Notes under the pieces: model-generated
The model's database searches: none
Seen by the model: the letters and a program-made list of their open reading frames with translations, nothing else
What the model was told of the DNA's origin: nothing
Shown: piece by piece, positions 4,600 through 5,774 of the stretch
How the letters are laid out: each line of letters opens with the position of its first letter
How positions within the stretch are numbered: the stretch's first letter is position 1
Source of the DNA: an uncultured Clostridia bacterium
GTDB taxonomy: Bacteria > Bacillota_A > Clostridia > Oscillospirales > Oscillospiraceae
Reading direction: 5' to 3'
Assembly: GCA_947166955.1 (NCBI GenBank)
Contig: CAMVGI010000097.1
Location: forward strand, 1-5,774
Length of the DNA: 5,774 nt
Position numbers and translations under genes: made by a program

Positions 4600-5774
4600 T
4601 TAGAACATGCCCTGGCACATCATGGCGTCGGCGACCTTCTGGAAGCCGGCGATGTTGGCGCCCGCGACCAGGTCGTAACCCAGGCCGTAGCGCTCGGCAG
4701 CCTCGACGGAGGCGTTGTAGATGTTGGTCATGACGTGATGCAGCTTCTCATCGACCTCTTCGGCGCTCCAATACAGACGCTCGGCGTTCTGCGCCATCTC
4801 CAGCTCGGAGACGGACACGCCGCAGGCGTTGACCGCCTTGGACGGAGCGACGAGGATGTGCTTCTGGCTCTTGAGGAACTCCAGCGCATCGTTGGTCGTC
4901 GGCATATTGGCGACCTCGATGTAGTACTTGACGCCGGACTCGGCGATGAGCTTCGCGGACTCCATCTTGACGTCGTTCTGGGTGGCGGCGGGCATGTAGA
5001 TGTCGACATCCTTGACGCCCCAGCACTTCTGACCCTCAACGAACTCGCAGCCGAACTTCTCAGCATAGGGCTTGCAGTGCATCGGATCCTTGGCGCGCAT
5101 CTCGAGGATGAAGTTGAGCTTCTCTTCGGTGCAGACACCGTCGGGATCGTGGATGTAGCCGTCGGGGCCGGCGAAGTAGGTGACCTTGGCGCCGAGCTCA
5201 GCGGACTTCTTCATGATGCCCCAGCCAACGTTGCCGTAGCCGGACATGGCGATCTTCTTGCCGGCGATATCGAGACCGTCGTGCTTGAGGACTTCGCACA
5301 GATAATAGACAGCACCGAAACCGGTAGCCTCCGGACGGAGGATGGAACCGCCGGTCTTGATGTCCTTACCGGACATAGCGCCCATCTCGGCGTTGCCCAT
5401 GATGCGGCGATACTGGCCATACAGGTAGCCGATCTCACGGCCGCCGACACCAACGTCACCAGCGGGGCAGTCGATATCCTGACCGATGTGACGATACAGC
5501 TCGGTCATGAAGGCCTGGCAGAAGCGCATGACTTCGCCATCGCTGCGGCCGATGGGGCTGAAGTCGGAGCCGCCCTTGGCGCCGCCGATGGGCAGGCAGG
5601 TCAGAGCATCTTTGTAAACCTGCTCGAAGCCGAGGAACTTGATGGTGTCGAGGTTAACGTTGGAAGCGAAACGGAGACCGCCCTTGTGCGGGCCAAGGCT
5701 GGCGTTGAACTGAACGCGATAGCCGCGGTTGACATGATACTGGAGCTGATCGTCCATCCACACAACGCGGAAAG
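4600..5774 (-). CDS. gdhA: glutamate dehydrogenase (hexameric family I), C-terminal 390 residues; start lies beyond the right edge
   Basis: Interconverts glutamate and 2-oxoglutarate plus ammonia in the cytoplasm, linking amino-acid fermentation or ammonia assimilation to the TCA intermediates. 390 codons and TAA are visible; against the roughly 450-residue Clostridium symbiosum enzyme, as I remember it, about 60 N-terminal residues are missing. In fragment numbering, GPHKGG (K30), K54 in FEQVYKDAL, GGAKGG (K66) and PAGDVGVG (D106, catalytic acid) match the substrate and catalytic residues. GYGNVGWG (178-185) is the Rossmann loop. The end of the second strand reads GPDGY (202-206), as in the NAD-dependent C. 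symbiosum enzyme and unlike the E. coli NADP enzyme, so NAD use is likely though unproven. ANMPTT and the C-terminal GANIAGFQKVADAMM are typical. An internal GTG at 5763 is not the start, since FRVV precedes it in frame as in the family. Codons are strongly biased, suggesting high expression. Confidence 0.95.
   Translation of the reverse strand, partial: FRVVWMDDQLQYHVNRGYRVQFNASLGPHKGGLRFASNVNLDTIKFLGFEQVYKDALTCLPIGGAKGGSDFSPIGRSDGEVMRFCQAFMTELYRHIGQDIDCPAGDVGVGGREIGYLYGQYRRIMGNAEMGAMSGKDIKTGGSILRPEATGFGAVYYLCEVLKHDGLDIAGKKIAMSGYGNVGWGIMKKSAELGAKVTYFAGPDGYIHDPDGVCTEEKLNFILEMRAKDPMHCKPYAEKFGCEFVEGQKCWGVKDVDIYMPAATQNDVKMESAKLIAESGVKYYIEVANMPTTNDALEFLKSQKHILVAPSKAVNACGVSVSELEMAQNAERLYWSAEEVDEKLHHVMTNIYNASVEAAERYGLGYDLVAGANIAGFQKVADAMMCQGMF

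Noticed and set aside
4211..4618. A 66-codon plus-strand ORF and an 82-codon minus-strand ORF in the convergent spacer
   Set aside because: The first starts inside the operon terminator loop. The second starts in the gdhA coding end and crosses its terminator. Neither has a ribosome binding site or a natural-looking product.

Overview
The window looks like chromosomal DNA of a GC-rich gut-type clostridium (Bacillota, Oscillospiraceae/Ruminococcaceae-like). The evidence is AAGGAGG Shine-Dalgarno sites, a walJ-rlmH gene pair, a PgcA-type phosphohexomutase, and a glutamate dehydrogenase that follows the Clostridium symbiosum enzyme closely. The genus is inference; no rRNA or other taxonomic marker is present.

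Left third (1 to about 1110): an accessory, low-coding stretch. It opens with the first 136 codons of an IS4-family transposase on the minus strand, running off the left edge. Next come a GC-rich hairpin and an unrecognised 78-residue minus-strand gene with a strong ribosome binding site. A short divergent region follows, then a doubtful 58-codon plus-strand ORF in AT-rich DNA. Three hairpins then stack over about 135 bp; two of them share sequence and look like related extragenic palindromes, and the third is a classical intrinsic terminator.

Middle (about 1111 to 4232): a plus-strand housekeeping unit. A promoter (TTGACT, 17 bp, TACACT) lies so close to the first ATG that the transcript is predicted to be leaderless. 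The order is walJ (metallo-beta-lactamase-fold hydrolase), 5 bp, rlmH (23S rRNA pseudouridine-1915 methyltransferase), 23 bp, then an alpha-D-phosphohexomutase. A strong terminator closes the unit. The walJ-rlmH neighbourhood is also found in Bacillus and Staphylococcus, where it sits behind the walRK two-component genes; none of those are here. The mutase has strongly C-ending codons and its own excellent ribosome binding site, suggesting high expression.

Right third (4233 to 5774): about 310 bp of T-rich noncoding DNA with a repeated ATTTTCGCGG motif and a hairpin, then an 18-bp-stem bidirectional terminator, then a minus-strand glutamate dehydrogenase gene missing about its first 60 codons at the right edge. 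The mutase operon and gdhA converge and are separated by two terminators.

I see no CRISPR array, tRNA, rRNA, obvious defence system or biosynthetic cluster. The parts that are not routine are the leaderless walJ promoter, the hairpin stack, and the two small uncharacterised ORFs next to the insertion sequence.
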